Assembly: GCA_947488845.1 (NCBI GenBank)
Contig: CANLBM010000018.1
Coordinates: 1-64,000, forward strand
Length of the DNA stretch: 64,000 nucleotides
Direction: 5' to 3'
Source of the DNA: an uncultured Sphingomonadaceae bacterium
Lineage (GTDB): Bacteria > Pseudomonadota > Alphaproteobacteria > Sphingomonadales > Sphingomonadaceae
The notes below the pieces were generated by a model, which saw nothing but the letters and a program-made list of their open reading frames with translations, was not told where the DNA came from and did not search any database. Shown here in pieces: positions 24,316 to 34,171 of the stretch (position 1 is the stretch's first letter; every line of letters starts with the position of its first letter). Position numbers and translations under genes: made by a program.

Positions 24316-25019
24316 TGCCCGATCCAGTTCGCGATATCCTGAGCGATCGCAGAGGACATCTCCAGATCGTCGTCGGGTTCGGCGCGGAGCCACAAGGCCG
24401 ATCCGGTGATTTGACCATCAGTGGGCTTGTTGTCTGACTGGAGTCGCACGATCCGCTGATGTTCCAGGTCCGGTATCTCGGCGCCATTGAGTTGTGCGAA
24501 CAGCTCCGACCCGATGATATTTCCGGCCAGTTCCAGTGGACCTGCCTCGGCGCGGGTGGTCAGTTCGGCAAGGCTTGTGGTCAATCCCGCTTCCCGGTCA
24601 GCGGCTACTTTGGTGCGGAGCATCGTTCGTAATATTGTCGCGCCTCTGACCGGAGTGAACATCCAGTGTTCTGCCGCCTTCATGCTGGCGACCGCCAGGA
24701 CGCCGCCACGAAACGACGCGATATGACGGATTTGGTACTGCTCTGCACAGGCCTTGATCGCCTTTTGCCAATCCGACAGCACGACCTGCTCGAGCGGGAT
24801 GGGGCTTTCGTTGGTGCCAGGAAGATCGGGTAGGAAGCTGCCCACGCCTAGCGCTTCAAGCGAGCGCATCACGTCCACCAGCATCTTGCGCATGCGGTTC
24901 ATCTCGTCGAACAGCGGCGGGACGAGCATCACCCGGCGCGAGGATTGGGCCGCGATGGACAAACAAAATTCTTTGCGATTCGCAAATTCGTAGGAGACGA
25001 ATGCGGGGTGAAGCGTCAC
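24312..25019 (-). CDS. Hydrolase 2, exosortase A system-associated
   Basis: A 235-residue protein with an alpha/beta-hydrolase beginning (VMLVPPLFDEMNRMRKM) and LPDLPGTNES, characteristic of the second XrtA-associated hydrolase family. The elbow position reads ASFRGGVL and lacks an evident nucleophile, so it may be non-catalytic. It overlaps the acyl carrier protein gene upstream and hydrolase 1 downstream by four bases each, indicating one translation-coupled operon. Confidence 0.82.
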   Translation of the reverse strand: MTLHPAFVSYEFANRKEFCLSIAAQSSRRVMLVPPLFDEMNRMRKMLVDVMRSLEALGVGSFLPDLPGTNESPIPLEQVVLSDWQKAIKACAEQYQIRHIASFRGGVLAVASMKAAEHWMFTPVRGATILRTMLRTKVAADREAGLTTSLAELTTRAEAGPLELAGNIIGSELFAQLNGAEIPDLEHQRIVRLQSDNKPTDGQITGSALWLRAEPDDDLEMSSAIAQDIANWIGQ

Positions 25020-25288
25020 TCTGTGACTTTCATCTCGGCAAAAGCGACCAGATTGCCAAAGGTTTCGAACAATTCGCCGTCGACTTCATCATCCTCGATC
25101 ATGATATCGAGACGATCTTCGAGCTCAGTGAGCAATCCCGCAACAGCCATGCTGTCCAATTCGGGAAGAGCGCCGAAAAGCTCGGTTTCTGCTGTGAATT
25201 CTGCGACCTGCTCTTCGCTCAGTCCCAGAATATCCCGCATCACCGCACGCACGGCGGCTTCCGGCGTCAACTCAACCTCATTCTGCAT
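25016..25288 (-). CDS. Acyl carrier protein (XrtA locus)
   Basis: A 90-residue acidic protein with the phosphopantetheine attachment motif ELDSMAV (Ser near 46) typical of acyl carrier proteins. In XrtA loci it is thought to hold an acyl group activated by the ligase at 26405. It overlaps hydrolase 2 by four bases. Confidence 0.88.
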   Translation of the reverse strand: MQNEVELTPEAAVRAVMRDILGLSEEQVAEFTAETELFGALPELDSMAVAGLLTELEDRLDIMIEDDEVDGELFETFGNLVAFAEMKVTE

Positions 25289-25322
25289 TCAAAAACCCCC
25301 GAATCCGGACAACGGCGCCTCC

Positions 25323-26351
25323 CTAAAGCGAAGCGCGCTTTCCGGCAAGGCCCGAGGCGTAATGGCGCAAGATAGGGAACCAGGACAACGGGTTGTTTGG
25401 CCAGTAGAATTCCAGCCGGTAGCGGTCACGCACCTCTTCCATCCATTCGCGCTTATAGGGATCATTGCCGGTGCCAAAGTCGACCAGCGCCACATGGTCG
25501 ATATCGATCACATGCTGGAACATGGCGACAGACAGCAAGGTCCCGGGAGAAGATCTTGTCGCGTCCTCGATATGGGCCAGCTTGTGGATCAGCGCTTCGC
25601 CATTTTCTACTGTCCAGAATTGCGCGGCCACCGGTTCGCCATCGATATAGGCCAGACCAAGGCGCATGCAGCCTGCGGCCGCCTCATGTTCCGCCAGCTT
25701 TTTCAGAAAGTCGGGATTGCCCTCTTCGGGTTTCCAGCTACGTTCGTAAACCGAGACATAATCATTCCAGTCTTCTTCGGAGAACTTCTTTTCAATCCTG
25801 ACGGAGACAATGTTTTTCTTGGCCTTGCGTCGCACTGTGCTGCGCAACTGGCCCGGGCGATCGGCCCAATATTGGTCGAAAGTGCGGCCTTTGACATTGA
25901 GGATATGATTGTCATCCGCCTTCGACCGGAAAACAATCCAGCCGGCCTGCTCGAACGCACGTTCGGTAAGACTTGCGGCCGAGTCTTCATCAGGAACCGG
26001 AGTAATTTCAATATGATGCGAGGTTGATTTAAGTTTTTTTGCGAGTTTTGCGAGCAGGGCCAGTCTGGTAACTTCGTCATAGTGTCCCTGAAAAATCGGA
26101 CGGAAGGTAAAATTATACCAATTGGCCAGCGCGGCGTGGCGACCTAGCCCGGTTTTCATCAGGAACATCCATGCTTCCGCGTCCCCCTCCTTGCTGCGGA
26201 CAATCAACGGCGATTTGTCCGGCAGGCACAGTTCATGCAGCTGTCTCAACCAGTCAATCCGGTCGAACAGGGACTTCTGGACCGACCGTCCCAGTTTTTC
26301 TCCGGCAATGGCTTGCACGGATTGAAAATTGCTATGATATTCGCTGGTCAT
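25323..26351 (-). CDS. GNAT/FemAB-like acyltransferase (XrtA locus)
   Basis: About 342 residues of an acetyltransferase-like protein. The middle and C-terminal region (DYVSVYERSWKPEEGNPDFL; MRLGLAYIDGEPVAAQFW; ALVDFGTGNDPYKREWM) matches GNAT proteins commonly placed in exosortase loci. It may transfer the acyl group carried by the adjacent ACP to the polysaccharide; this is inference. The ATG at 26351 is the likely start, as longer frames run into the divergent ligase gene. Ribosome-binding signal is weak. Confidence 0.75.
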   Translation of the reverse strand: MTSEYHSNFQSVQAIAGEKLGRSVQKSLFDRIDWLRQLHELCLPDKSPLIVRSKEGDAEAWMFLMKTGLGRHAALANWYNFTFRPIFQGHYDEVTRLALLAKLAKKLKSTSHHIEITPVPDEDSAASLTERAFEQAGWIVFRSKADDNHILNVKGRTFDQYWADRPGQLRSTVRRKAKKNIVSVRIEKKFSEEDWNDYVSVYERSWKPEEGNPDFLKKLAEHEAAAGCMRLGLAYIDGEPVAAQFWTVENGEALIHKLAHIEDATRSSPGTLLSVAMFQHVIDIDHVALVDFGTGNDPYKREWMEEVRDRYRLEFYWPNNPLSWFPILRHYASGLAGKRASL

Positions 26352-26404
26352 GGCTAAGGTCGTATCTGTCACAAATCTACTCTTTTTCCCATAGGTTAAC
26401 GCAA

Positions 26405-27949
26405 TTGAATTTAAAACCCGAAACCGCCGCATTCCTGCTGGACCATCTGGCCATAGGCAAGGATCCGGATGCAAACGCTCTCGCGATGCGTTCGGGGACT
26501 CTTAGCTACAAGACGTTAAATCATCGTGTCGGTCTGCTGGCGGCATGGTTGCTGGCGCAGAATATGGTCAGGGGGGACCGGGTGGCGTCATGGCTGGCGA
26601 AGACCGAACTGGCTTGCATCATGCCGCTCGCAGCTGCCCGCGCAGGTCTGGTCTATGTGCCCGTCAATCCGGTGCTGAAACAGGCCCAGGTCGCGCATAT
26701 TGTCGCAGACAGTGGTGCCAGATTATTGATCAGCAATGCCGGGCGACTGAAAATGCTCGAAGACAGCAATATCAATGGTGATTGCGGCTTGTTTGAGGAC
26801 AAGCTTGTCTCGGCCAGTCTGGAAACAATGACGACGCCGATGGCACCGAGCGCGGATACAACCGACACCGATGAACTGGTCGCGATCCTCTATACCAGCG
26901 GTTCGACCGGGCGCCCCAAGGGGGTCATGCTCAGCCATGCCAACTTGACGCTGGGTGCGCTCAGTGTCGCTGAATATCTGAGACTGTCGGCGGATGACCG
27001 GACCATTTGCGTGTTGCCGCTGAGTTTTGACTATGGCCAGAACCAGTTGTTTTCGACCTGGGCGGCCGGCGGATGCGCTGTGCCGCTCGACTATCTGACT
27101 CCACGTGACGTCATGAAGGCATGTGCGCGGGAAAAAATCACTACACTGGCCGCAGTGCCACCGCTCTGGGTGCAATTGGTCGAGCATGAATGGCCCGGAG
27201 ACGCCGTGACGTCAATGCGGCGGCTGACCAATAGCGGCGGTGCGCTGACCCCCGGTCTGGTCAAGCAGTTGCGGTCGATATTCGGGAGCGCTACCGATAT
27301 TTACGCGATGTACGGTCTCACCGAGGCTTTCCGGTCGACCTATCTTGATCCCGCACTGATCGACGATAAACCGACCAGCATGGGGACCGCGATCCCCTTT
27401 GCCGAAATACTGGTGGTCAACGAAGCGGGGGATGTTGCCGCGCCCAACGAAGCAGGCGAATTGGTGCATTGCGGGCCGCTGGTCGCGCAAGGTTACTGGA
27501 ATGATTCCGAACGGACGAAGGAACGGTTCAAGAGCGCACCGGAAGCGTCAAGCTATCGCGGGACGGCGGTTTATTCCGGTGATACGGTGAAACGCGGTGA
27601 TGACGGACTGCTTTATTTCGTCAGTCGCGACGATGCAATGATCAAAAGCTCGGGTAACCGGATCAGCCCGACCGAGATTGAAGAAATTGCCGTTGAATCG
27701 GGAATTATCGCAGAAGCGGTCGCGCTTGGCGTGCCGGATGAACGGCTTGGTCAGGCGATCCGGATATTTGCCAGGCCGTCTGCAAGGGAATCGGATCCTG
27801 CAGCCGTCACAGAGCAGCTGACAAAATATTTGAAACAGAATTTACCGAATTTTATGCACCCGAGAGATATTGTCCTGCTCTCCAAATTTCCCAAAAACCC
27901 CAATGGCAAGCTGGACCGCAACGCATTGGCCAGCATGGATATAGAATGA
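26405..27949 (+). CDS. Acyl-CoA ligase, exosortase A system-associated
   Basis: A 514-residue member of the AMP-forming ligases. The AMP-binding motif YTSGSTGRPKGVMLSH is near residue 165, and the C-terminal catalytic lysine is in NPNGKLDRNAL. It probably activates a carboxylic acid and loads the ACP encoded on the opposite arm. TTG at 26405 was chosen because in-frame ATGs upstream lie inside the divergent GNAT gene. The next gene starts inside its stop (ATGA). Confidence 0.85.
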   Translation: MNLKPETAAFLLDHLAIGKDPDANALAMRSGTLSYKTLNHRVGLLAAWLLAQNMVRGDRVASWLAKTELACIMPLAAARAGLVYVPVNPVLKQAQVAHIVADSGARLLISNAGRLKMLEDSNINGDCGLFEDKLVSASLETMTTPMAPSADTTDTDELVAILYTSGSTGRPKGVMLSHANLTLGALSVAEYLRLSADDRTICVLPLSFDYGQNQLFSTWAAGGCAVPLDYLTPRDVMKACAREKITTLAAVPPLWVQLVEHEWPGDAVTSMRRLTNSGGALTPGLVKQLRSIFGSATDIYAMYGLTEAFRSTYLDPALIDDKPTSMGTAIPFAEILVVNEAGDVAAPNEAGELVHCGPLVAQGYWNDSERTKERFKSAPEASSYRGTAVYSGDTVKRGDDGLLYFVSRDDAMIKSSGNRISPTEIEEIAVESGIIAEAVALGVPDERLGQAIRIFARPSARESDPAAVTEQLTKYLKQNLPNFMHPRDIVLLSKFPKNPNGKLDRNALASMDIE

Positions 27950-29181
27950 TCAAAACCAAGGCAATAGGCCCGATCCCTCCCGGATATCAAGCAATTGACG
28001 GCGAACTGGCCCTTGGTGGACAGAAAGCCGGTGTGCTGGTTGCGGAAAACGGCTCGCCCTTGTTCGTCTATTCCAGAAGTCGGCTCGACGCCCGCATGGC
28101 GCAATTGCGGGCGGCCATGCCCGACGCGCTGGATCTCCATTATGCGATGAAAGCCAATCCGTTTCCGCCGCTACTTCGCTATATGGTGGGTCTTGCCGAC
28201 GGGATTGATATCGCGTCCGGCGGAGAATTGCGCATGGCTCTGGAAGCGGGAGCCGCTGCGGAACATATCAGTTTCGCTGGGCCCGGAAAACGGGACGAGG
28301 AACTCGAACAGGCGATTCAGGCTGGGGTTACGATCAATATCGAATCACCAACGGAATGCGATCGGGCGCTGCGGATCGGCGAGAGTCTCGGCAAAAAGCC
28401 GCATCTTTCAATTCGGGTAAATCCGGATTTCGATCTCAAGGGGTCGGGTATGAAAATGGGCGGCGGAGCCAAGCCGTTCGGGATGGATATCGAACTGGTT
28501 GCGCCCACGGCGAAACGGATATTGGATGCAGGTGCAGACTGGCGTGGTTTTCATATTTTCGCCGGTTCGCAAGCGCTCAGTGCCGATGCGATAATCGAGA
28601 CGCAGTCGCAGACTATCGAACTCGCCGGCCGGCTGGCGACGATGATTGGGCAAAGGCCGGATCATGTAAACCTTGGCGGCGGAATCGGTATCCCGTATTT
28701 TCCGGGCGATGAACCGGTGGATATCGGAAAAGTCGGGAACGCAATGTCGGAACAGTTCAAACGACTGCCCAATATCCTTGCCTCCACGCAATTTGCCATC
28801 GAGCTCGGCCGCTATCTTGTCGGCGAAGCGGGTGTGTATTTGACCCGTATCATCGATCGCAAGATGAGCCAGGGGCAGACATTTCTGGTCACCGATGGTG
28901 GACTGCATCACCAGCTCGCGGCGAGCGGCAATTTCGGAACGGTGGTAAGGCGAAATTATCCGGCTGCCATTGCCACCAGATTTGACGAAGAACCGACCGA
29001 GACGGTCTCCATCGTAGGTTGTCTCTGTACGCCGCTTGACCGTTTGAGCGACAATGCCGTCATGCCTGAAGCAAATGTTGGTGATGTCGTCGCGATTTTC
29101 TGCGCAGGTGCTTACGGAGCTACGGCAAGTCCGGCTAACTTCCTCGGTCAGGGGCCGGCGAAAGAGCTCTTGGTCGATTAG
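27946..29181 (+). CDS. PLP-dependent decarboxylase, exosortase A system-associated
   Basis: A 411-residue fold-III PLP enzyme related to diaminopimelate/ornithine decarboxylases. The PLP lysine is in HYAMKANP (near residue 69), with GGGIGIPYF binding phosphate and CAGAYGATAS near the C terminus. Its product may be an amine used in the polymer; the substrate is not known. It is coupled to the ligase by a 4-base overlap. Confidence 0.88.
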   Translation: MIKTKAIGPIPPGYQAIDGELALGGQKAGVLVAENGSPLFVYSRSRLDARMAQLRAAMPDALDLHYAMKANPFPPLLRYMVGLADGIDIASGGELRMALEAGAAAEHISFAGPGKRDEELEQAIQAGVTINIESPTECDRALRIGESLGKKPHLSIRVNPDFDLKGSGMKMGGGAKPFGMDIELVAPTAKRILDAGADWRGFHIFAGSQALSADAIIETQSQTIELAGRLATMIGQRPDHVNLGGGIGIPYFPGDEPVDIGKVGNAMSEQFKRLPNILASTQFAIELGRYLVGEAGVYLTRIIDRKMSQGQTFLVTDGGLHHQLAASGNFGTVVRRNYPAAIATRFDEEPTETVSIVGCLCTPLDRLSDNAVMPEANVGDVVAIFCAGAYGATASPANFLGQGPAKELLVD

Positions 29182-29352
29182 AATTAACGACCTCGGCGGA
29201 AGTCAAATCACCGGATCTGTTAACCGGAAATTCAGCTATTCCTAACGCTATATTCACTATTTTCTAGCATAGCCCTCTCGTGAATTTGCGCGAATTGCCG
29301 GTTTTCTACTGGGAACGGGTCGTCGCCAGAGGATTTTTACGAGGTGAATAAA

Positions 29353-30009
29353 ATGCGTTCTGCTACGAAAAACAAGCACTTGGCGAAATTGATGATCGGT
29401 GCAGGAATGGCGTCACTTGCCGTCGCCGGTTGTTCGGGCAATTCCAGTGGTCCGCAATTACCGCCGGCATCATTTGTTTCGATGCAGGAAGGCCCCGGGG
29501 AAGAATATGTGATTGGTCCGCTCGACGAGCTGACAATTTTTGTATGGCGCAATCCCGAACTTGGCGCGAAGGTTCAGGTCCGTCCGGATGGTCGGATCAC
29601 AACTCCGCTGATCACCGATATGCCAGCTGTCGGCAAGACGCCGGCAATGCTGGCACAAGATCTCAAGCTGCAGTTGTCACAATATATCAACGAGCCGCTG
29701 GTGTCGGTTATCGTCAACAATTTTTCAGGCACATTCTCCCAGCAAATCCGTGTCGTCGGCGCGACCGAGAAACCGGCGTCGATTCCATATCGCGCCAATA
29801 TGACGTTGCTCGACGCGATGATCGCCGTCGGTGGCCTGTCCGAATTTGCCTCTGGCAATCGCGCCCGATTGATCCGCTTTGATCGCGGCACCGGCAAGCA
29901 AAAGGAATATGCGCTGCGCATCGACGACTTGCTGAAAAAAGGCGCAACGCGCGCCAATGTTATGCTGCGGCCCGGTGATGTGATCATCATTCCGGAAAGC
30001 ATGTTTTGA
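29353..30009 (+). CDS. Polysaccharide export lipoprotein (Wza-like, XrtA system)
   Basis: The 218-residue precursor has a lipoprotein signal (ASLAVAGCSG, Cys near residue 27) and then the periplasmic export domain (YVIGPLDELTIFVWRNPEL) followed by a SLBB-like part ending GDVIIIPES. It forms the outer-membrane export channel for the exopolysaccharide. ATG at 29353 is preceded by GAGG at good spacing; GTG at 29344 overlaps that site. The 29182-29352 gap should hold a promoter for the biosynthetic operon. Confidence 0.9.
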   Translation: MRSATKNKHLAKLMIGAGMASLAVAGCSGNSSGPQLPPASFVSMQEGPGEEYVIGPLDELTIFVWRNPELGAKVQVRPDGRITTPLITDMPAVGKTPAMLAQDLKLQLSQYINEPLVSVIVNNFSGTFSQQIRVVGATEKPASIPYRANMTLLDAMIAVGGLSEFASGNRARLIRFDRGTGKQKEYALRIDDLLKKGATRANVMLRPGDVIIIPESMF

Positions 30010-30049
30010 TCTGTTTTTGGCCTTATCTGACAGGAATTGAATAGAAATC

Positions 30050-31582
30050 ATGAACGGTCTTTATGATGAATTTCTTATCGCGGTACACAGTGTCTGGAAC
30101 CGGCGCTGGCTAGCGCTGGCTGTCGCCTGGGGGCTTTGCCTTGTGGGTTGGCTCGTTGTCGCCCTGATACCCAATAGCTATGAATCAAAGGCCCGTATCT
30201 CGGTCGAGATGCAGTCGATATTGTCCGACAAGGTCGGTGTGGATTCGCGCGAGCGCAAAAAGAATATGGAGCGCGTGCAGGAAACTCTGGCGTCTACCAT
30301 CAATCTCGAAAAAGTCGTTCGCGGAACGGCCCTGAACGAGTCGGTTGCGAGTGATCGGGAATTGGCCGGCAAAGTAGAGATGCTGCGCAAGAGCATCCAG
30401 ATCAAGTCGGAAAAGGACAATCTGTTCGAGATTATTACAACATCTTCAGCGAGCAATCTGTCTGACGCGGAAAATGCCGTTCTCGCTCGTGATATTGTGC
30501 AAAAGATGATCGACATTTTTGTCGAGGAGAATCTGTCCGGTGATCGCGACGAAACCAGCCAGACAATCAAGTTTCTCGACGCCCAGCTCGCCCAGAGGGA
30601 GAAAGAGCTGCAGGAAGCAGAGCAGAAGCGAGTCCAGTTCGAGACAGAAAATCTGGGATTGTTGCCCGGAATCGGCTCTATCAGTCAGCGCATGGAAGCC
30701 GCTCGCGCGGAACTGGGTCAGATTGATTCCCAGCTTAGCCAGGCTTCGGCCTCGCTCGCCGCCCTGAACGGTCAGCTTTCCGGCACACCTTCGTCGATCG
30801 CGACTCCCGGCGTTGGCGGCGGCGGAGCCCGTGCCCAATTGGCGCAGGCGCAATCGACACTCGCTTCGGCCCGAGCGCGCGGCTGGACGGACAGTCATCC
30901 CGACATCATCTCGATGAAAAACGAAATTGCTGCGCTTCGCGGCCAGGCAGCCAAGGAACCGGCTGGCGGAGGCGGTTATCGCACGCCAAATCCGGCCTAC
31001 AGCTCGCTGCAAAGTATGCGGGCAGAACGGCAGGCGAGCGTTGCCGCATTGCAGGCAAGGAAAAATGCGCTGCAGGCGGATATGGCGCAACTGGCATCCA
31101 AACAAACGCTGGAACCGGGGATCGCTGCAGAAATGTCGCGGATCAATCGCGACCATGATGTTCTGAAGGAACAATATAACAAATTGCTCACGGATCGCGA
31201 GCAGATTAAATTGCGTGGCCAGGTGGAGTCCGAAACCGACTCGTTGAAATTCCGGGTAATCGATCCGCCGTCCAGCCCGCGGTCTCCGGCTGCACCCAAT
31301 CGGCCACTATTGCTGGCGCTGGTATTGTTCGTCGGCATCGGAGGTGGTGTCGGCACCGCTTTCGCGATGGGCCATTTGCAGACCAGCTATCCGACCGCAG
31401 CGAAACTGGAAAAAGCCAGCGGGCTTCCGGTTATCGGTTCTGTCTCGCAGGTCCTGACCAACGCCCAGCGCACAATGCGCGGGAAAAAGCTGCGCATGTT
31501 CTACGGCACAAGCGGTGCGCTGTTCGCGGTTTTTGGAATGCTGATGATCGTGGAATTCATCCAGCGTGGCATGGTTGCCTGA
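30050..31582 (+). CDS. Polysaccharide chain-length determinant (Wzz/GumC-like)
   Basis: A 510-residue inner-membrane protein with one helix near residues 20-40 and a second near the C terminus, separated by a long periplasmic coiled coil (about 170-400), the usual polysaccharide co-polymerase layout. It ends before the tyrosine-kinase gene, which supplies the ATPase part in split systems. Confidence 0.9.
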   Translation: MNGLYDEFLIAVHSVWNRRWLALAVAWGLCLVGWLVVALIPNSYESKARISVEMQSILSDKVGVDSRERKKNMERVQETLASTINLEKVVRGTALNESVASDRELAGKVEMLRKSIQIKSEKDNLFEIITTSSASNLSDAENAVLARDIVQKMIDIFVEENLSGDRDETSQTIKFLDAQLAQREKELQEAEQKRVQFETENLGLLPGIGSISQRMEAARAELGQIDSQLSQASASLAALNGQLSGTPSSIATPGVGGGGARAQLAQAQSTLASARARGWTDSHPDIISMKNEIAALRGQAAKEPAGGGGYRTPNPAYSSLQSMRAERQASVAALQARKNALQADMAQLASKQTLEPGIAAEMSRINRDHDVLKEQYNKLLTDREQIKLRGQVESETDSLKFRVIDPPSSPRSPAAPNRPLLLALVLFVGIGGGVGTAFAMGHLQTSYPTAAKLEKASGLPVIGSVSQVLTNAQRTMRGKKLRMFYGTSGALFAVFGMLMIVEFIQRGMVA

Positions 31583-31589
31583 GGGAATA

Positions 31590-32510
31590 ATGATGAACAA
31601 ATATAGTCCTCCCAAAAAACCGGCTTCGTTGCTCGAAAGAGCAGGCGAAATCTATGATTATATCCCGGCAATGAAGACGGTCGAACAGCGTGGCACTGCC
31701 CCGGAAGCTTCACGGCCGGTATCGCCGCGGCAGCAGATCTCTCCGGCGCCGCAAAAGACGGTAGCGCCGTATGACGGGCCACGTGTCATCGTCGATCGGG
31801 ACAAGCTAAGGGAGGCCGGATTCATCGTTCCCGATGGCCCCGTCACCGGAATCTCCGAAGAGTTCCGGATCATCAAGCGCCAATTGCTGCTGGCTGCAAA
31901 GGGCAGCCAGAAAAGCGAGCCGGTTCGTCATGGCGAACGGATTTTGATTTGCTCCGCTCACCCGAATGAAGGGAAGACATTTTGTGCCCTGAACCTCGCG
32001 CTCTCGATAGCGGCAGAGAAGGACAATGAAGTGCTGCTGGTCGATGCCGATTTTGCCAAACCAAGCATCTTGTCCAGTCTCGGACTGGAAGGCAGCAAAG
32101 GCCTGATGGACGCGCTGGCCGATCCGCAACTGCCGGTCGAGAATTGCATCATTCATACCGACATCCCCGGTCTGGCAATCTTGCCCGCGGGTGATCAGAC
32201 GAATGCCGATACCGAATATCTGGCGTCTTCGCGGACCGAACAGGTGCTCAATCGCCTGACCCAGAATAATCCCAATCGTATCGTTATCTTTGATTCACCA
32301 CCAGCTTTGTCAGCATCGCCGGCATCGGTGCTGGCGACGCATGTCGGTCAGGTGCTGATGGTGGTGAAAGCGGATGAGACGACGGAAACTGCCCTGCGCG
32401 ATGCGCTGAGTTTGATGGGCGGATGTGAACATATCCAACTGCTTCTGAACGGCACCAAATTTTCGCCGACCGGAAGACGGTTCGGATCCTATTACGGATA
32501 TGGAGAGTAA
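31590..32510 (+). CDS. XrtA-associated tyrosine autokinase (BY-kinase-like)
   Basis: A 306-residue P-loop protein with a modified Walker A (AHPNEGKTFCALNL) and Walker A' VLLVDADFAKPS, then a tyrosine-rich tail (FGSYYGYGE). BY-kinases autophosphorylate on tail tyrosines and control polymer length with the Wzz-like partner. The start at 31590 or 31593 follows GAGGGAA. Confidence 0.88.
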   Translation: MMNKYSPPKKPASLLERAGEIYDYIPAMKTVEQRGTAPEASRPVSPRQQISPAPQKTVAPYDGPRVIVDRDKLREAGFIVPDGPVTGISEEFRIIKRQLLLAAKGSQKSEPVRHGERILICSAHPNEGKTFCALNLALSIAAEKDNEVLLVDADFAKPSILSSLGLEGSKGLMDALADPQLPVENCIIHTDIPGLAILPAGDQTNADTEYLASSRTEQVLNRLTQNNPNRIVIFDSPPALSASPASVLATHVGQVLMVVKADETTETALRDALSLMGGCEHIQLLLNGTKFSPTGRRFGSYYGYGE

Positions 32511-32513
32511 CCC

Positions 32514-34136
32514 ATGGCCTCGCCAACGACTGTCAGCATATTGAAAATTAGTGCAGCGATTTTGCCGCTGCTGGGGCTTGCGGCGCCTGCCGTCGAGGCA
32601 CGCGAACGGAAAGCCGAAGTGGCACCCTATATCGAGATCCAGCAAATATTGGTCGCCGATCTGAAGGACGGCAGCGATGTGCTGACCTATACGTCGGTGG
32701 CAGCGGGGGTCGACAGTTCCATTTATACGCGCAACGCCGAAGCACAGGTGAATGTTCGCTATGAACGCCGCTTTTCTTACGAGAATAATGTCGGCGACGA
32801 TGACATCGTCACCGGACTGGCCCGTGGTGCCATACAGGTTGTTCCCAATTTGCTGTCATTGGAAGCCGGGGGTATTGCCACGCGTAGCCGTGTTGATTTG
32901 CGCGGTGAGGCACCGTCAAATACGGTGGGCAATATCGACAATGTGACCCAAGTCTATTCGGTCTACGCCGGCCCCAATCTGTCGACCCAGGTCGGCGGGC
33001 TGGATGTGAACGCCAATTACCGGGTCGGCTATACCAAGGTCGAGAGCGAAGACACAGGCGTCCTGCCGCCGGGTCAGCTTCCGATCGATGTTTTCGATGA
33101 TAGTATAAGCCATTCGGCCAGCGCCAGTATCGGTCAGCAGCCCGGTGATCTGCCTTTTGGCTGGTCTGTTGGTGGAGGCTGGGAACGCGAAGATGCGAGC
33201 CAGCTGGATCAACGTTATGAGGGCAAATATGTTCGTGCCGATGTTACCGTACCGGTGTCAGCGACACTGGCAGTAGTTGGCGGCGTTGGCTACGAAGATA
33301 TCGAAATTTCGGAACGCGACGCGGTGCGCGATATCAATGGTGATCCGGTCATCGACAATGACGGTCGTCTGGTAACCGATAAAACATCTCCGAGATTGCT
33401 GTCCTACGATCAGGACGGAATCATCTGGGATGCCGGAGTTATGTGGCGGCCCAGTCGCCGCACGTCGCTCGAGGCACGTGTCGGTCAGCGCTATGGCAGC
33501 GAAACCTATTTCGGTAGCTTCGCCTATCAGCCCAACCAGAACACCGCTCTGAACATATCGGTCTATGATACGGTGTCCGGCTTCGGCAATTTGCTCAATG
33601 ACAATCTCGCTAATCTGGGCACCAGTTTCACCAGTTCACGCAATCCGTTGAGCGGTGAACTCAATGGTTGCGCCTTCGGTCAAGGCGGCGGTCTTTGCTT
33701 TAACGATGTACTGCAGTCGGCATCTTCATCTGCATTCCGTGCGCGTGGCGTCAACGGGCAGTACACCTATAACCACCGCGGCTGGGAAGCCGGACTTGGT
33801 GTCGGCTATGCCCGTCGCCGTTTCTTTGCGTCGCAATTGGGCGCGGTTGCCGTCGTCGATGGCCTGGTGGACGAGAATTATTACGCCAATCTGTCGCTTG
33901 GCCGCGAGCTTGATGCCTATTCCCGCATTGATACGAATGTCTATGCTAATCTGCTGGACAGCGGCTTTGCAGGCGCTCCCAACGTTTTGGGAATTGGCGC
34001 CAATGCTGCTTATTATCGCCAGATTTTTCCAGGGTTGCAGGGAACGGCAGCCGTTGGCCTGGACAGTTATGAGCAGGCGGGCTTCGACAGCGAACTTACC
34101 GCATCCGCATTGCTGGGCCTCAGATATGATTTTTAA
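32514..34136 (+). CDS. PEP-CTERM system-associated outer-membrane protein
   Basis: A 540-residue protein with a signal peptide (cleavage near LAAPAVEA, residue 29) followed by a beta-rich body with many Tyr/Gly pairs and a C-terminal aromatic residue (LLGLRYDF), typical of outer-membrane barrels. It corresponds to the barrel family seen in exosortase loci (TIGR03016-like). It probably helps the polymer cross or attach to the outer membrane. Confidence 0.85.
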   Translation: MASPTTVSILKISAAILPLLGLAAPAVEARERKAEVAPYIEIQQILVADLKDGSDVLTYTSVAAGVDSSIYTRNAEAQVNVRYERRFSYENNVGDDDIVTGLARGAIQVVPNLLSLEAGGIATRSRVDLRGEAPSNTVGNIDNVTQVYSVYAGPNLSTQVGGLDVNANYRVGYTKVESEDTGVLPPGQLPIDVFDDSISHSASASIGQQPGDLPFGWSVGGGWEREDASQLDQRYEGKYVRADVTVPVSATLAVVGGVGYEDIEISERDAVRDINGDPVIDNDGRLVTDKTSPRLLSYDQDGIIWDAGVMWRPSRRTSLEARVGQRYGSETYFGSFAYQPNQNTALNISVYDTVSGFGNLLNDNLANLGTSFTSSRNPLSGELNGCAFGQGGGLCFNDVLQSASSSAFRARGVNGQYTYNHRGWEAGLGVGYARRRFFASQLGAVAVVDGLVDENYYANLSLGRELDAYSRIDTNVYANLLDSGFAGAPNVLGIGANAAYYRQIFPGLQGTAAVGLDSYEQAGFDSELTASALLGLRYDF

Positions 34137-34171
34137 GAGCATCAACGCAGAAGTTGATCGGAGATACGCGC

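Noticed and set aside
24945..26027. Long plus-strand frame of 360 codons
   Set aside because: It lies opposite the ACP and GNAT genes, which have clear families; a long antisense frame in G+C-rich DNA is common.
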